From Chrysomallon squamiferum (taxonomy: Eukaryota > Mollusca > Gastropoda > Neomphalida > Peltospiridae): 64,000 bases of DNA. The stretch spans positions 4,606,264-4,670,263 of the forward strand of contig CM022670.1 in the NCBI GenBank assembly GCA_012295275.1. The letters are read 5' to 3'. The notes beneath the pieces are model-generated. The model worked only from the letters and a program-made list of their open reading frames with translations, did not search any database and was not told where the DNA came from. Made by a program: the position numbers and the translations under genes. This document shows positions 43,963 through 56,589 of the stretch, one piece after another; position 1 is the first letter of the stretch, and every line of letters begins with the position of its first letter.

Positions 43963-46652
43963 ATGGATTCCCACGTAATTAAGATGCCGTGCAGATGTTG
44001 TGTGTTCATCATTCTGTTAAGTGTTGTCCACGAGTCACTCAGCGCCGAGATGAAATATTCTTACAAAATACCAGAAGAAAGGGCTCCGCGTACTTACATA
44101 GGAAACATTCTGAACGACACGAACCTGAGGACAATGGTCAGCGAAGAGGACCACGTTAATCTCAGATACAGTTTTCTCACGCAGGACGATCCTCGCATCG
44201 CTCTGTTTGAGCTGAACGAGATGACGGGAGAGCTGAGGACGTCGTCGAGTCCAGACGAGGCGATGGACCGCGAGACGCTGTGTCCGTTCACCACGGACTG
44301 CTTCTTCTCTATCGAGGTGGCCATCAAGTCTACGATTGACCAGTTTTTCAGAACCGTCCAGCTGGACATCGTACTGCAAGACATTAACGACAACAGACCC
44401 ACGTTTCCTAAAAACAAAACCGTCCTGGAAATATCTGAATCTGTTTCTGTCAACACACCTTTCCCCATCGTAGGCGCTCAAGACAGGGACGCGGGATTAA
44501 ATAAACTTCAGAGATACAAGTTGCTACCCGAAACTGACACTTTTCAAATAGAGTACACCACCAAAGTTGATGGCACTTCTGAAGTGAATCTGATAGTGAA
44601 AAAAGAACTGGATTATGAAAAACACACCCACTATGATCTCAGACTCATAGCAGAAGACGGGGGTAACCCACCGCTGACTGGGGAGCTGAAGATTCGTATT
44701 CAAGTGGTGGATGTAAATGACAACAAACCGAAATTTTCTCCTGTTAACTACAACACGACAGTGGAGGAAAACGTGAAACGTGGAACGTCCATTCTCTCCG
44801 TCACAGCTACCGACGCTGACAGTGGTCGCAACGGGGACATTGTTTTTAGACTCAGTCCGCACCAGTCACGGAAAAACCTGCAGTTGTTCTCCATTAACAG
44901 CACGACGGGGGTTCTGTCCGTGACAGGCGACCTCCAGAATGAAGAGGAAGAAAAATACGACATCATCGTGGAAGCCAGCGACAGAGGAGTGAAACAGTTC
45001 ACTACGCAAACCGTGGTCACGGTGAAAGTTCTGGACACGGTTAACAATCCACCGAGGATTAGAGTTAATTTATTGTCCAGCAGAAACGTTTCTCTCGTGT
45101 CCGAGTACGCCAACCTCGGGACGGTGGTAGCCCACATAGCCGTCCACGACGCAGATCGTGGTCGAAACGGCATCGTCCGCTGTCAGCTGCTCACTCACAA
45201 GTATTTTGAGCTGCAAGGCTTTGACGTGAATGAATACAAGGTTATTGTAGCAAGACTTCTAGATCGCGAACTGACGCCAGAACTTTCAGTGACTGTCACG
45301 TGTAAAGATGCTGCTGATCCTCCGCTAAGTGCCAATGCAAGTTTTAAAGTCCGAGTGATGGATGAAAATGACAATGCACCGTTTTTCTCTAAACCTTTCT
45401 ACACTACCTCCATTTACGAAAACAATAAAATTGGTGATACACTCTATAAGGTGACTGCAAATGACGCTGATGAAGGTAAAAATAAAAATATTACATATTC
45501 GTTGGTGTCCAATACAGGAAATAAATTCTTTATATTGCCCAGAGATGGAACAATTATTGCAAATCATGTGTTAGATTTTGAAACAACAAAAACGTGGAAT
45601 TTAACGGTGAAGGCTACTGATGGGGGAAATCCACCAAGATCGACAACTGCATCTGTAATTATAAAGGTGAAGGACAAAAACGACCAGAGACCACAGTTTA
45701 CTCGTCCAGTGTTTTTATTCAGCGTTTCGGAAACAGCGAAACCAAAACAAGTCATCGGACGAGTTTTTGCAACTGATACGGAATCTGGAAAAAACGGACA
45801 GGTCGTATTTTCTCAGAGAAAACGAAATCGGGCGACAACTTTCCTTTCCTCTTGTTTGAAAATGGAACAATAGTTATTCAGAACTTCATCGACCACGAAA
45901 ACCAGTCCTCATACGAATTTGAAGTTACTGCCACTGACCTGGGCGAGCCTGCTCTCTCCAGTGAGGCTCGTGTGGTCATTTCAGTGGGAGACAAAAACGA
46001 CAACCCACCTAAAATAATATTCCCCAACGTCACCCACCATTCCATTACGGTGACGTTCAGTCACACCGTTGGCACAGTGGTAGCTGTGATACGAGCCTCA
46101 GACAGCGACAGCGGCGCTAACGCCAAACTGAGATACGTCATCAGTTCAAGAAACGACAGTGGAAGATTTCAGCTGAACGTGAATACCGGGGAACTCTTTA
46201 CAACTCGAAATTTCGACCGAATGGACATCGGCGTTTATAGATTAATGATCATGGTTCAGGACGAAGGCATTCCGCCATTAGCTTCTCATATCGTATTACA
46301 AGTTTTCATAACGCAAGGCAACGACTCTGCAGTAGCTGGCGTTCAAGGTTTTAGCGAACAGAACATTCTTATTACCGTTTCCATCATTTGTGCCACAGCA
46401 GTAATCTCCGCCATTATCGTTCTTGTCATTATTGCTGTGAAACGTGTCGACGGCAGACGCAACAAAGACCCAGCGCCGACGTACGTCGAGACGCCCAACG
46501 TCATCACCAACCTAGTGGACAAGGTGAAGGTCGACGCTGTTCGTTCTGTCCAGGGAGGTAATAATGGTGAAATGACTGGTGACGAGCAGTTTGGATTTTT
46601 ACCGCAGACGAGAAAATCTGTTACTACATTTCAAACTACAGACGAAATGAAG
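43963..46652 (+). CDS. Protocadherin coding exon 1: signal peptide, EC1-EC7, transmembrane segment, proximal tail
   Basis: The start is the first ATG after an intron-like acceptor (pyrimidine run then TTTACAG ending at 43935). It heads a hydrophobic leader (CCVFIILLSVVHESLSA); Met8 is an alternative start. EC linkers: DINDN (residues 140-144), DVNDN (250-254), degenerate DTVNN (358-362), DENDN (467-471), degenerate DKNDQ (571-575), DKNDN (about 677-681). EC1 has the protocadherin C-X5-C (Cys107, Cys113). EC7 has no canonical linker after it and leads into a transmembrane helix (46365-46439) followed by KRVDGRR. The exon ends AAG|GTAAGA in phase 0. Odd: frame 0 runs 43963-45873, and the homologous continuation lies one frame back from about 45833 to the donor, so exactly one base appears to be missing in EC6. 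Confidence 0.93.
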
Positions 46653-47324
46653 GTAAGAAATCTAACATTTCTACTGTTTGTTAAACTGATATCGTTTATT
46701 CTGTTATTACTACTGCTACTACTACTAATCGACTACGATTATGACTACGACTACTACCACGATTTACTATTATTTCAACCACAACTACTGCTACTAATGC
46801 TACTAATTATACTGTTACTACTATTTCTATTGTCTTATTCTATTAGTACACTACTACTAAAACTACATTACTTTTACCACTATCGCAATATAATAATGTA
46901 ATAACAGCAAGCATAATAATAATAATAATAATAAAATATTGTAACAGCACATACAAAATCAAAAATAACAACAGTGGTAAAACAACAACAAACACAACAA
47001 CAACAGTAATAAATTTGTAAATAAGATTTAATATGTTCTGGTTTTAGTAAAGTACACAGTTATGAACAGTCAGTGATCTTCTTCAGACAGCACATTTTTT
47101 ACTATATAAATATGCCACAATGCAGAGTTTTTATTCCAACTTCAAACAATGACAATAAATCTGCATTAAATTTCAGACTCGTCATGAATGCAGTAATATT
47201 GAAAATAAAAACTGTCCTAAGTAAATATCATGTTTCGTCCATTTCACAACTGCAAAGAGAAATTCAATTTTCTCTGAAACTGAAACCGCCTTCATTTCTT
47301 TTCTTCCTTTTCTTTTCTATTCTT

Positions 47325-47372
<48 letters not shown>

Positions 47373-50300
47373 TATTTTAATTTTTCCTGAATACCATTTA
47401 CAGTTATTATCCTTTCCTTTTTATTTTATATGAGCTCACAATGCATTTATTCTCGCCGTGAGGTCTGGTTCCATTCGAGGAATACCTGCGTTTGTTTTCA
47501 CTATCATTGCCAATTCGCAGCAAGCTATTATATTTATATTATGCACGTAGACTCGTGTTTTCGTGTTTGCACAGTATAACTAAACACGCCTCGTCAATTT
47601 GGCAGCAACTGTCGAGTCTGTACGCCCTGAAATATTTGACATTTATCTTGCAGTTAGTTAAAATTTAAAAAACAAATTAGAAAAAGTGATTTGAATAAGG
47701 GAGGATCCAACATTTCACGAGAAAAGCGTGGGCTTTTTTTTTTTTTTTTTTTATTGTCGTGGTAGACATTTTCAAGATAGAATTTTTTTAATTATAAAGA
47801 AATAACAGAAGGGCAAAACGAAAAAATAATAATTATAGGTGGGGTAGCTGAAATGATTTCCCTCACCCCTTTAATCTGTACCTTAACCCATAACGCTACC
47901 GTTATAATGACATGCAAATGATGTCAACATAAACCTGTCATGCACATGTCTTTCTGTTCCCAGACACCTATGTCTGTTTAACCTGTTCTTCGCTACGATT
48001 GTTTATGGTAATTCCCAGGCTAAGTCAAACAGACCGTGAAATTCAAGAGGCGAAACCCTGCACTGCAAATATTTGAACACAATGGTGGAGACTTTTAACG
48101 TTTAATTACAGAATATTTTAGCATTGTAATGGATCTAGAGTTTTTGAAGTTTAATTGCATTATATTTTAACAGTAATTATGTTAGTGATTTTCATGTTTG
48201 CAATATATTTTAACGATGTCCTCAGTCTAGACAAAAACGTAGTAGATAAATGTATTCTAAATAATTTTGCAATGCATTAGTGACTAAGTTGTCTTGTTTG
48301 GTTGTTTTTAATTAAATAATATTCAGTATAAGAAGAACTGTATATTAGTGGTAACAGTTATTTTATTTCTTAATAAATGTGCGTGTTTCATTAATAATAA
48401 AATATTAGAAAATAAAATGATCAGCAAAAAAGAAATATTTTTTTTTTTTATTTTAAAAAAAAAAATCCTTTTACGGTTTCATTTAACGAATTTAGTCATT
48501 TCATTAATAATATGTTCATATATAATTGTGTATATATACGTATTTATATACGTATTTATCTCTATCTGTCTATCTATTCATCTATCTATTTGGCTATCTG
48601 TCTTTGTATCTAGCTATGTTTTGCCATCCAAGTTAAAGACTGCGAATGAAAGGTAATATTTATTTCCTTAAAGAAACAACTAATCAACATCTCCTTTATA
48701 CAAAAAGCATTATTTACAACACTCTATCAACAGTTCACTATTGATTTCCATTGTGTGATATTTACAATATTTATTACTGCAAAGTAAAATATTTCTTTTC
48801 CTAAACACACTTGAACTTGTAACATCAAGTGAACGCCAATAATACCGAGAAGATTTATTCATTATAATATAAAAGCAAACATCATTTACAACGCGATGGT
48901 CGATGTTTGCTAGGTAAACATCTTGTAGTGGCGGGTTCTTTTTTTTTTTTACTTTTATTCACAAGCTCTCGTCTAGCAGTTTCTTGTTTCAATGAGAGTT
49001 TCATATGAACAGCAGTAAGTCCTTTAAGACGTTAGTAGCTTCGTTTTCTCGTTTACTTAACCTCTTGCATTGTCCACCATCAGACATCTTCGCCTTTGTC
49101 CACAGGATCATCATGGTCAGATTTCTTGAACGTGAGGACTCCTGTTCTAGCCGTGAGGTAGTTTAGAGGTAGCACAACCCCAGCCTCAAGTGGATCACAT
49201 AGTAAAAAAACATAATTTAAACAGACCCCACTGTTTTATTCAAGTGGATCATACAGACAAATGTTTTCAACGTAACCCAATGTTTTACCCTCAAGTTGAT
49301 GAACTTGGCAAAAGTTCTTTGATTTTATAAGCCAGTGCTTTCACCGCAAGAGGGTTTATTGATGTTTCCCCTCCCCTCCTCGCCACTGCTTGTGTGCAAA
49401 AGATTAAGAAGTCGACCCTTTCAATATTTGCGGGTTCGGATGAGCAAAAAAAAAAAAAAATACTGTCTTCATTTACCCCGGCTAATCTGAATTCTTGTAC
49501 TTACATTGATTGGCACTAACCTTAGAGTTCGGATTAATGTACATTTTAGAAAATTCTTTTGGCGATGTTGTTGTTTTCTTGTAAGCAAGTTTAGCGTTAT
49601 TTGTTGTACAAATGTGTGTGGAAACGAAACGAAACGCGAGAAATTTGTCAGTTGACCTCGAATAAGTTAACTTTTGACGATTTTATCCTTGACAAATTGA
49701 TGGAATGATTTCGTAGTTTAGATGTTATAGGCAATACGAATCAATGTTTACTTTTCATCACACCTGAACTTTTGGTTTTATTTATGAATTATTATACAAA
49801 GTAATTGTATTAAAAATATTATAGAAAGGATTTGGGATCTACGTATAAAATTCAAATTCTCTACTTTATTATAATTTCTTCTTTTTTATATTTATTTAGT
49901 TCTTTATTTTTATTTTTATTTATTATTATTATTATTTTTTTTTATAGATATCATAAAAAGATCAAACTTGTTTTTTCCTATCTTCTTTCAAATTTTTCAT
50001 AATAATTTGTATTCTGTTTTGATCATCGACGTAAATGACGAATTAATTCGGAACACTTTTCTTTTTTCCTTCTCTGTTTATTTTTTCTGTTAATTTCTCC
50101 ATCACACTCGTCTTCTTTTCTTCTTTTCTTTTACACGTTCAAATTACCACCTTTCTAATAAATCCAATAACACTTGCGAACATCCTCTTTATTTCACTTT
50201 CTAAACACGCTGACACCTCCAACATTTTCTCTCTCGTCCTATTTACACTTATTATCGGTTTACATACAGGCTGAGTGATACCCTTTTGAAATTTGTAAAT

Positions 50301-53300
50301 GATCCTGTATTGTTTAGTTGTCAGAAACATAAGTCTAACAAACTGCCTGCCCGAAGTGGGATTTTAAACAATTGTTCTGTTGATTTCTGAACGTGTCAAT
50401 CGAATGCTGTACCTTTCACGTCGCAAAATTCAATCGCTAACAAAGATTATGTTTGTAATTAGCATCTTCAAGGCAAATCGACATTAATTGCGTTCAGAAT
50501 ATTTTTAATCTCTGATTACAACAGTTGTTCTGCCACCTGATGGAACAATAGATGATGATCAGTTTGTCCCCCAGGTGATGGATTTTTACCTGGACATGTT
50601 AGTGTCATCTAATTAGCTTTTCTCGATTTATACAGGTGTTACATAATAGCACTGGCGTATGGTAATTAGAAAATTGAAATATTCAGTAGGTTGTCGGTAT
50701 TTTATTATTTATTTCTTTTTAAATAACACACAGACATATAAACAAACACATACATAAATACATTTCAGACAAACATTCACATATATTTATGTTTTTGAAA
50801 AATGAAACTGGTAAAGCTAATATTATTTCGCTCTATAATGACTCATCTGTGAGAAATCAGTTTTGTGAAAATGTATATTTGCATCATGTTTTTCTTCTTA
50901 AATTTTGTTGATTAACCTACGCTGATCTCTCTCCCCTGTATGCGCATGTGTTGAGCATATAATAAATCAGAATTATTTATTAACTTTTTTAAAACAGCTT
51001 TGAAAATTCATAAGCGCCTTTCCTTAACTATAGTGACACAATTTCTCATTTTCTAAGCCGTTATGGACATTTATACACACACAAACATCAATGTCAACAT
51101 AGCCATAGGTTTTAACCCCACGTCCACCCTGCATCGTATGCGCATGTCAGTTCTGTCGTATCACTTCCTCTTGTTCATCAGTTTTAACATAAGGAAACTG
51201 ACACGTCACGCGGTTCGGGGTCTCACCCCACCTTTTCACGATTCTGCCGGGGTTGCCAGCATGACGTCGTCACTGGCTGCGATGTTGTGGGCTTCAGTTC
51301 ACCTCCAGACAAAAGACATTGGGAGCGAATTCGAGTTTAAGCAGATATTGGAAGTAAAATTATCACCGCTTCGCCACGAAGCGTTCGAATTAGTGGGAAC
51401 CCCGCCTTCGCGGGGAGTGTCCCAGTATAATTGAAGTGACAACCCCCGTTCAGGGTAGTTATTAATGTTATATAATTTTTATAGTGTGTCAAATTGGAAT
51501 TCGCCTGCTTGACACCCGGTTGAGTGGGCAAAATGGGCGTCTTGTTTGTCCCTCGTATGAATCCGTCTTTGACGAAAAACATAGGTTTCCCGTGCACTTC
51601 AGAGGCTGGAAAAGAAAAAAAAAAAAATGTTTTAATGCAGTTCGTATATGTAGGGTTATTATTCTGTTGACTTGGACAAAAACGTGCTGGTGTTTTATTA
51701 TTGTAAATATTGTGAACTTGATGTAAGGCTACAGTGTGTGAAAAGAAAAGAATGAGAAAAGAAAATAATAGTTTTACGGATGGAATAGTCGAGTTATATA
51801 CATCTCTAATGTTAGGAGTGTTTTCCTTTCAGTATTTTCAAATTAAGTAGAAACGTGGTCTTGTTTACTTGTTTTTATTTTTTTATTTATTTCATTTTAT
51901 TTTCTCTAATTTATATTACTTCCCAACCATTGTTCTACGACTTATTATTTTTATTGAATATATTCCTGTTCTATTAGAAGTAAAATATTAAATAAATGTT
52001 TAAGAATACATTTTCTACTAGTGACAAAATAAATAAATAAATAAAATGTAACAAGTTATTAATAACAACGAAGATATGATGATAATAATAAAAATAGTAA
52101 TAATAATAATAATAAAAACAGTTATGATGATGATAAAGACGCCGATGATGATAAAAGTAATAAAATCCAATCTAAATCATCTATCTCTTCGAGCTGTAGG
52201 ACTACACCTATCAACGCTTTATATCTATAAACACAGGTGAACAAACTCCAACTCTAGCAACAAGCTGATGCGCGCGTTGTCAGTGTCATAAAGCAGATCA
52301 TAAAACACCGTTATATTTGTTTGTCATTTCACAAAGCAAACACAACAACACTTTCAAGCCATCGCAACAAACAAAAACGCAAATCCCCGTAAGTCAACGT
52401 TCGTGTGGCGATTTCGAGCGAATTAAAAGATGTTTGTTTCGCCTTGTTTGGAAGCGGCTTTCACACAACGCTGACTGCGGTTTCTCCTTTTCGCTTTCGC
52501 TTCAGTTTCTCGTCTTCTTATCACCAACATTAACTTGAAAGTGACACACACAACGTCATTAGGGCCTCGGCCGAATGACTGTTTGCCGCACACAAGATAA
52601 ACACAGATTATAATGGAAGGCATCTTCCACGTAAAACCGGGTTCAGAAAATGTGTGTTTGCGTCTGGTGAAAGCTTGTTACCTTTCTGTTTGACGCACCT
52701 GGAGGTTCACGCTAATCAATGTGGTGTAACGGGACCGTGTGTATGTTTGTCGTCCGGGGTGTTATTGAGGAAAACGCCGGACTTCAAAACGGAATGCATG
52801 CGTTGTCAATATTATTCTTTTCTTAACGGTTTGTCAGTTATCATAGACGAATACTGCTATTACTGGGCTGCTGATGATGAAGGATATCAAACACACACGC
52901 ACACGCACGGACACACACACACACGCAAACACACACACACACGCAAACACACACGCAAACACACACACAAACCAACATACATACATACATATATATACAT
53001 ATTCACACACACATACACACACACATACATATACACACATAAATATACCCCACTCAAGAACATATTATATGCACCCAGACACATATAGCTACATACATAT
53101 ATATATATATATAAAAACACACACGAACGTGTTTGTCATGAAATATAGTATCAAATGATTTGGTTGGAGGCGTGGAAGTGTTTGTTTTCTTTCAATTATT
53201 TTTTATTATTTTTTTGTTTCTTTGTGTATAATCTCTGACCGTTACCAAACATACAAAATAAATAAAATTTAATGCATCATGCATAAATGGGTCATTTCCT

Positions 53301-53999
53301 CAGGCCTCGGCATATCTGATTATTTACCTATTGTTGGCTCGCCAGCTCTCGAACTGCACATAAAGACTTCATCGTGTATGTTATTATAGCACACAATAAC
53401 CAGATATTGACGTGCGTCTTTCAGTCAGTAGTGTGTCTTTTAGAAATAAATATAAATGCTTCTTACAAATTTTTACTGTTTGTGCACGAATTCTAGTATC
53501 AGCTTCGGGGTGTATTGAAAAAAAAAAAAAAAAATTACATTAATTTCATTTATGAAAAAAAATGAATAATGGTAAATATATAAAATAATGTGTTAATGAT
53601 TAACCGATATTTTATTGAAATTGTGAATTTTGTTTAATATATATATCCACCTGCTTGATACATTAAAATATTTTACCATATTTTTAATTTATTTATCAAA
53701 ACTAATGGTAAAAACGTACCTGAATTAAGTAAAATAATTGTGAAAAGTTGATTTTTTTACGCGAAAAATATTCTTTCATTTTAATCTTAAGTAATTATCA
53801 TTATGTTTCCATTAAATATTTTATCTGACATTAATTCATTTTTAATACATCTTTTCATTTAAGTCTCCAGCAATAATAATTTTATAATTATATGCGATTG
53901 TATTCCACAAATATTTAATTGTGTATTTTTTTTCTACTTCTAACAATAATTATGAAATTTTACAAATGCACAAACTGATTTTTCTATCAAAAATATTAA

Positions 54000-54055
<56 letters not shown>

Positions 54056-54714
54056 AAATTATAAATAAACTAACAAACAAACAAACAAACAAATAAATTA
54101 ATTAATAAATAAAGTTAATTAGTAATTTTGTTTTCCATAAATATTTAATTATTACGTTGTTTAAACAAAAAGAAAAAAGAATTAAAGTATTATCTATAAT
54201 ATTTATTTATTTTGATATTCATGTATTAATGTTTAAAATGTATCTTCAGTGTAAATATTTTTTTTTATTTGGATCATTTCTTATTGTCTAATGAATTTTA
54301 AAATATTATTTTATTTGTAATAACATTTTTTTCTATACGAATTTATTTACGAATTTAGTTGCTTTATAATGAGCTTTAACATTATTTTCTGTATAATGCA
54401 TAACAATTATTATTATTATGTTTTCACTACTTTTAATTAGATTCAGTTATTTTATAATTATCTTCGTTATATAATTATTCTGATATAAAACTGTAGTAAT
54501 TATTATTATTATCTAAAACACAAATGCTTAATTGTGATGTCAGTTACATTTATAACGAGCATAATTCATTTTTATTAAAAAAAAAATGTTTTAATAATTA
54601 TAATATTAAGGTTATCATCATCATCATCGTCATCAACATTATTATTATCATTATTGTTATTGCTATTGTTATCATTATTATTATTATTGTTATTGCTATT
54701 GTTATTATTATTAA

Positions 54715-54773
<59 letters not shown>

Positions 54774-56554
54774 TATTATTGTTGAAAAAACGACATTAAA
54801 GAATATAAAAAACATTTGTTTTTCTATTACATATTTCACGTGTTTGACTTTCAGGACAAAAACAGATACAGCGAAGTGACGTTTCAACCAGACGGGAAGC
54901 TCTCTCAAGTTTCTGTTTTAAAACTTCATCACAACGTTCTGCAGTCTTACCAGGGAGACCAGCTCGACTCCCAGCAGGTGTGTAGATTTTATCAGTGAAT
55001 TAGCATCTCTTTATCACCGCGTTTAATAGCAACCCTTATTAACAATAAATGAATGAACTTTTGGTAGCGGGTTTTCAGGGTTTTAATATCAGTGTCTTGA
55101 TCGGTTTTGTTTTTTGGTTGTTGTTGTTTTTTTCTGTTGTTTGTTTGTTTTTACTTTATTATTAGTATTATTACTTTTGTTTTTTATATATTTTTTTCTC
55201 ATTATTTTTCTTTATTATTTTTTGTTCTTCTGTTTTTCAATTCTTTTATTGTTATTATTATTAGTAGTAGTAGTAGCAGTAGTAGTAATAATAGTAATGG
55301 TTGTTGTTGGAGTAGTAGTATATTTATTTATTTATTTATTCATTCGTTCGTTCGTTCGTTCGTTTGTTCGTTCGTTCATTCATTCATTCATTCATTCATT
55401 TATTTATATTTATTTTTATTTTTCTATTTTGATAATAATATAATAAATATTCGAGCCAAGATAGATGCAGTAAATATTTAGCTATTTACCACCAAACAGA
55501 GAGAAACTGTAAAATAATAAAATAATAAAAAATAAAATAAAATACTTTATATAATTATAACGGCGTAGTAGAAATAAAGATATACAGCTATAGAGGCATA
55601 GAAACGTAATTATATATATACTAAAATATGCACTGCACCATAGTTTTGAGAACTATACTCTCCCATACTGTACGAAAACAACAAAATGAAAATAATAAGT
55701 AATAAGCATAGTCACGCGTTCACTGACTGTACTAATGACTAAATCAATGCAGTCTGAATGAAGTAAAAAAACAGAAAGAAAAAAAACGTACGGTACTAAT
55801 TAATATTTTATGTTATTCCCTACAGGCCAGTGCTAAGTTCAGTCGATGTAAAGATAAATACAACGCTAATGACATTATTTGTAATCTACGTAACATTGAT
55901 TATTCTCAGTTGTGAAATGTAGCCCAGTGATATAATCATTCCTTTGATGCGTGACTGGTGCCTGATCCGACCTCTCTCTTCCTTTGTGCTTTTATTTCCC
56001 GTTCCAAACGAATGGTTTGTTAAAGAGAACATAGCACGTGTTTTCCTACATGATTCTAACACAGGAGTGTATCGGGTTTCCTCTGTGTTTTAAAATTTAA
56101 AAACAACAATAATGTATAATTAATCAGTGTTAAGTAATGGTACAGTAAAAACAAAATTTTAATTAATTTCAACATCACCATCATCAACGTTATCATATTA
56201 CCATCACCATCATCATCATTAATTTTGTATTAGTATTATTACTTCTAGTAATATTATTACTGTTATTATTATTATTATTATTACTATTATTATAAATGTT
56301 ATTACTGCTATTACTACTACTACTATTACTATTATTTCTGTTGCTATTATTACTGTGATTACTACTACTACTATTACAATTGCTGTTGTTGTTGTTGTAC
56401 AATGCGTATAGGTGTGAATTTCACGTTTTTCAGAAAGTGGCAGCGTGGCAGAGATCACAAGAAGACATCCAGAGTGACACGTCAGGTGACACCACGACTA
56501 GTGACAGTGGCAGGGGCGGCAGCGAGGTGGATATAAGTAAGTAGACTAATTACA

Positions 56555-56589
<35 letters not shown>

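Larger units (their letters stand above)
46653..54854 (+). other. Protocadherin intron 1 (8.2 kb), repeat-rich, no exon seen
   Basis: Bounded by GTAAGA and TTTCAG. It contains a degenerate CTA/ACT region directly after the donor, a 44-T run (47327-47370), two diverged minisatellites (48060-48225 and 49130-49360), a hairpin-bearing block (51367-51460), CA/ACAT repeats, AAAT/CAAA repeats and an ATT tract just before exon 2. Non-repetitive stretches at 47400-48060, 50340-50700, 51050-51600 and 52200-52870 hold no cadherin-like reading frame. Confidence 0.85.
54978..56433 (+). other. Protocadherin intron 2 (1,456 bp)
   Basis: Bounded by GTGTGT and TTTTTCAG. It contains a T/TTG-rich stretch, a GTA run, compound TTTA/TTCG/TTCA repeats and a long ATC/ATT/ACT region ending close to exon 3. 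The 55500-56050 part is non-repetitive with nothing recognised. Confidence 0.85.

Noticed and set aside
44035-45755. Several minus-strand frames of 63-148 codons
   Set aside because: Shadows of the protocadherin coding exon.
47327-47370. 44-T run considered as the tail of a minus-strand retroposon
   Set aside because: No recognisable element or target-site duplication beside it.
51063-51434. 123-codon plus frame and 86-codon minus frame
   Set aside because: Intronic, overlap each other and the hairpin cluster, with no recognised domain or splice context.
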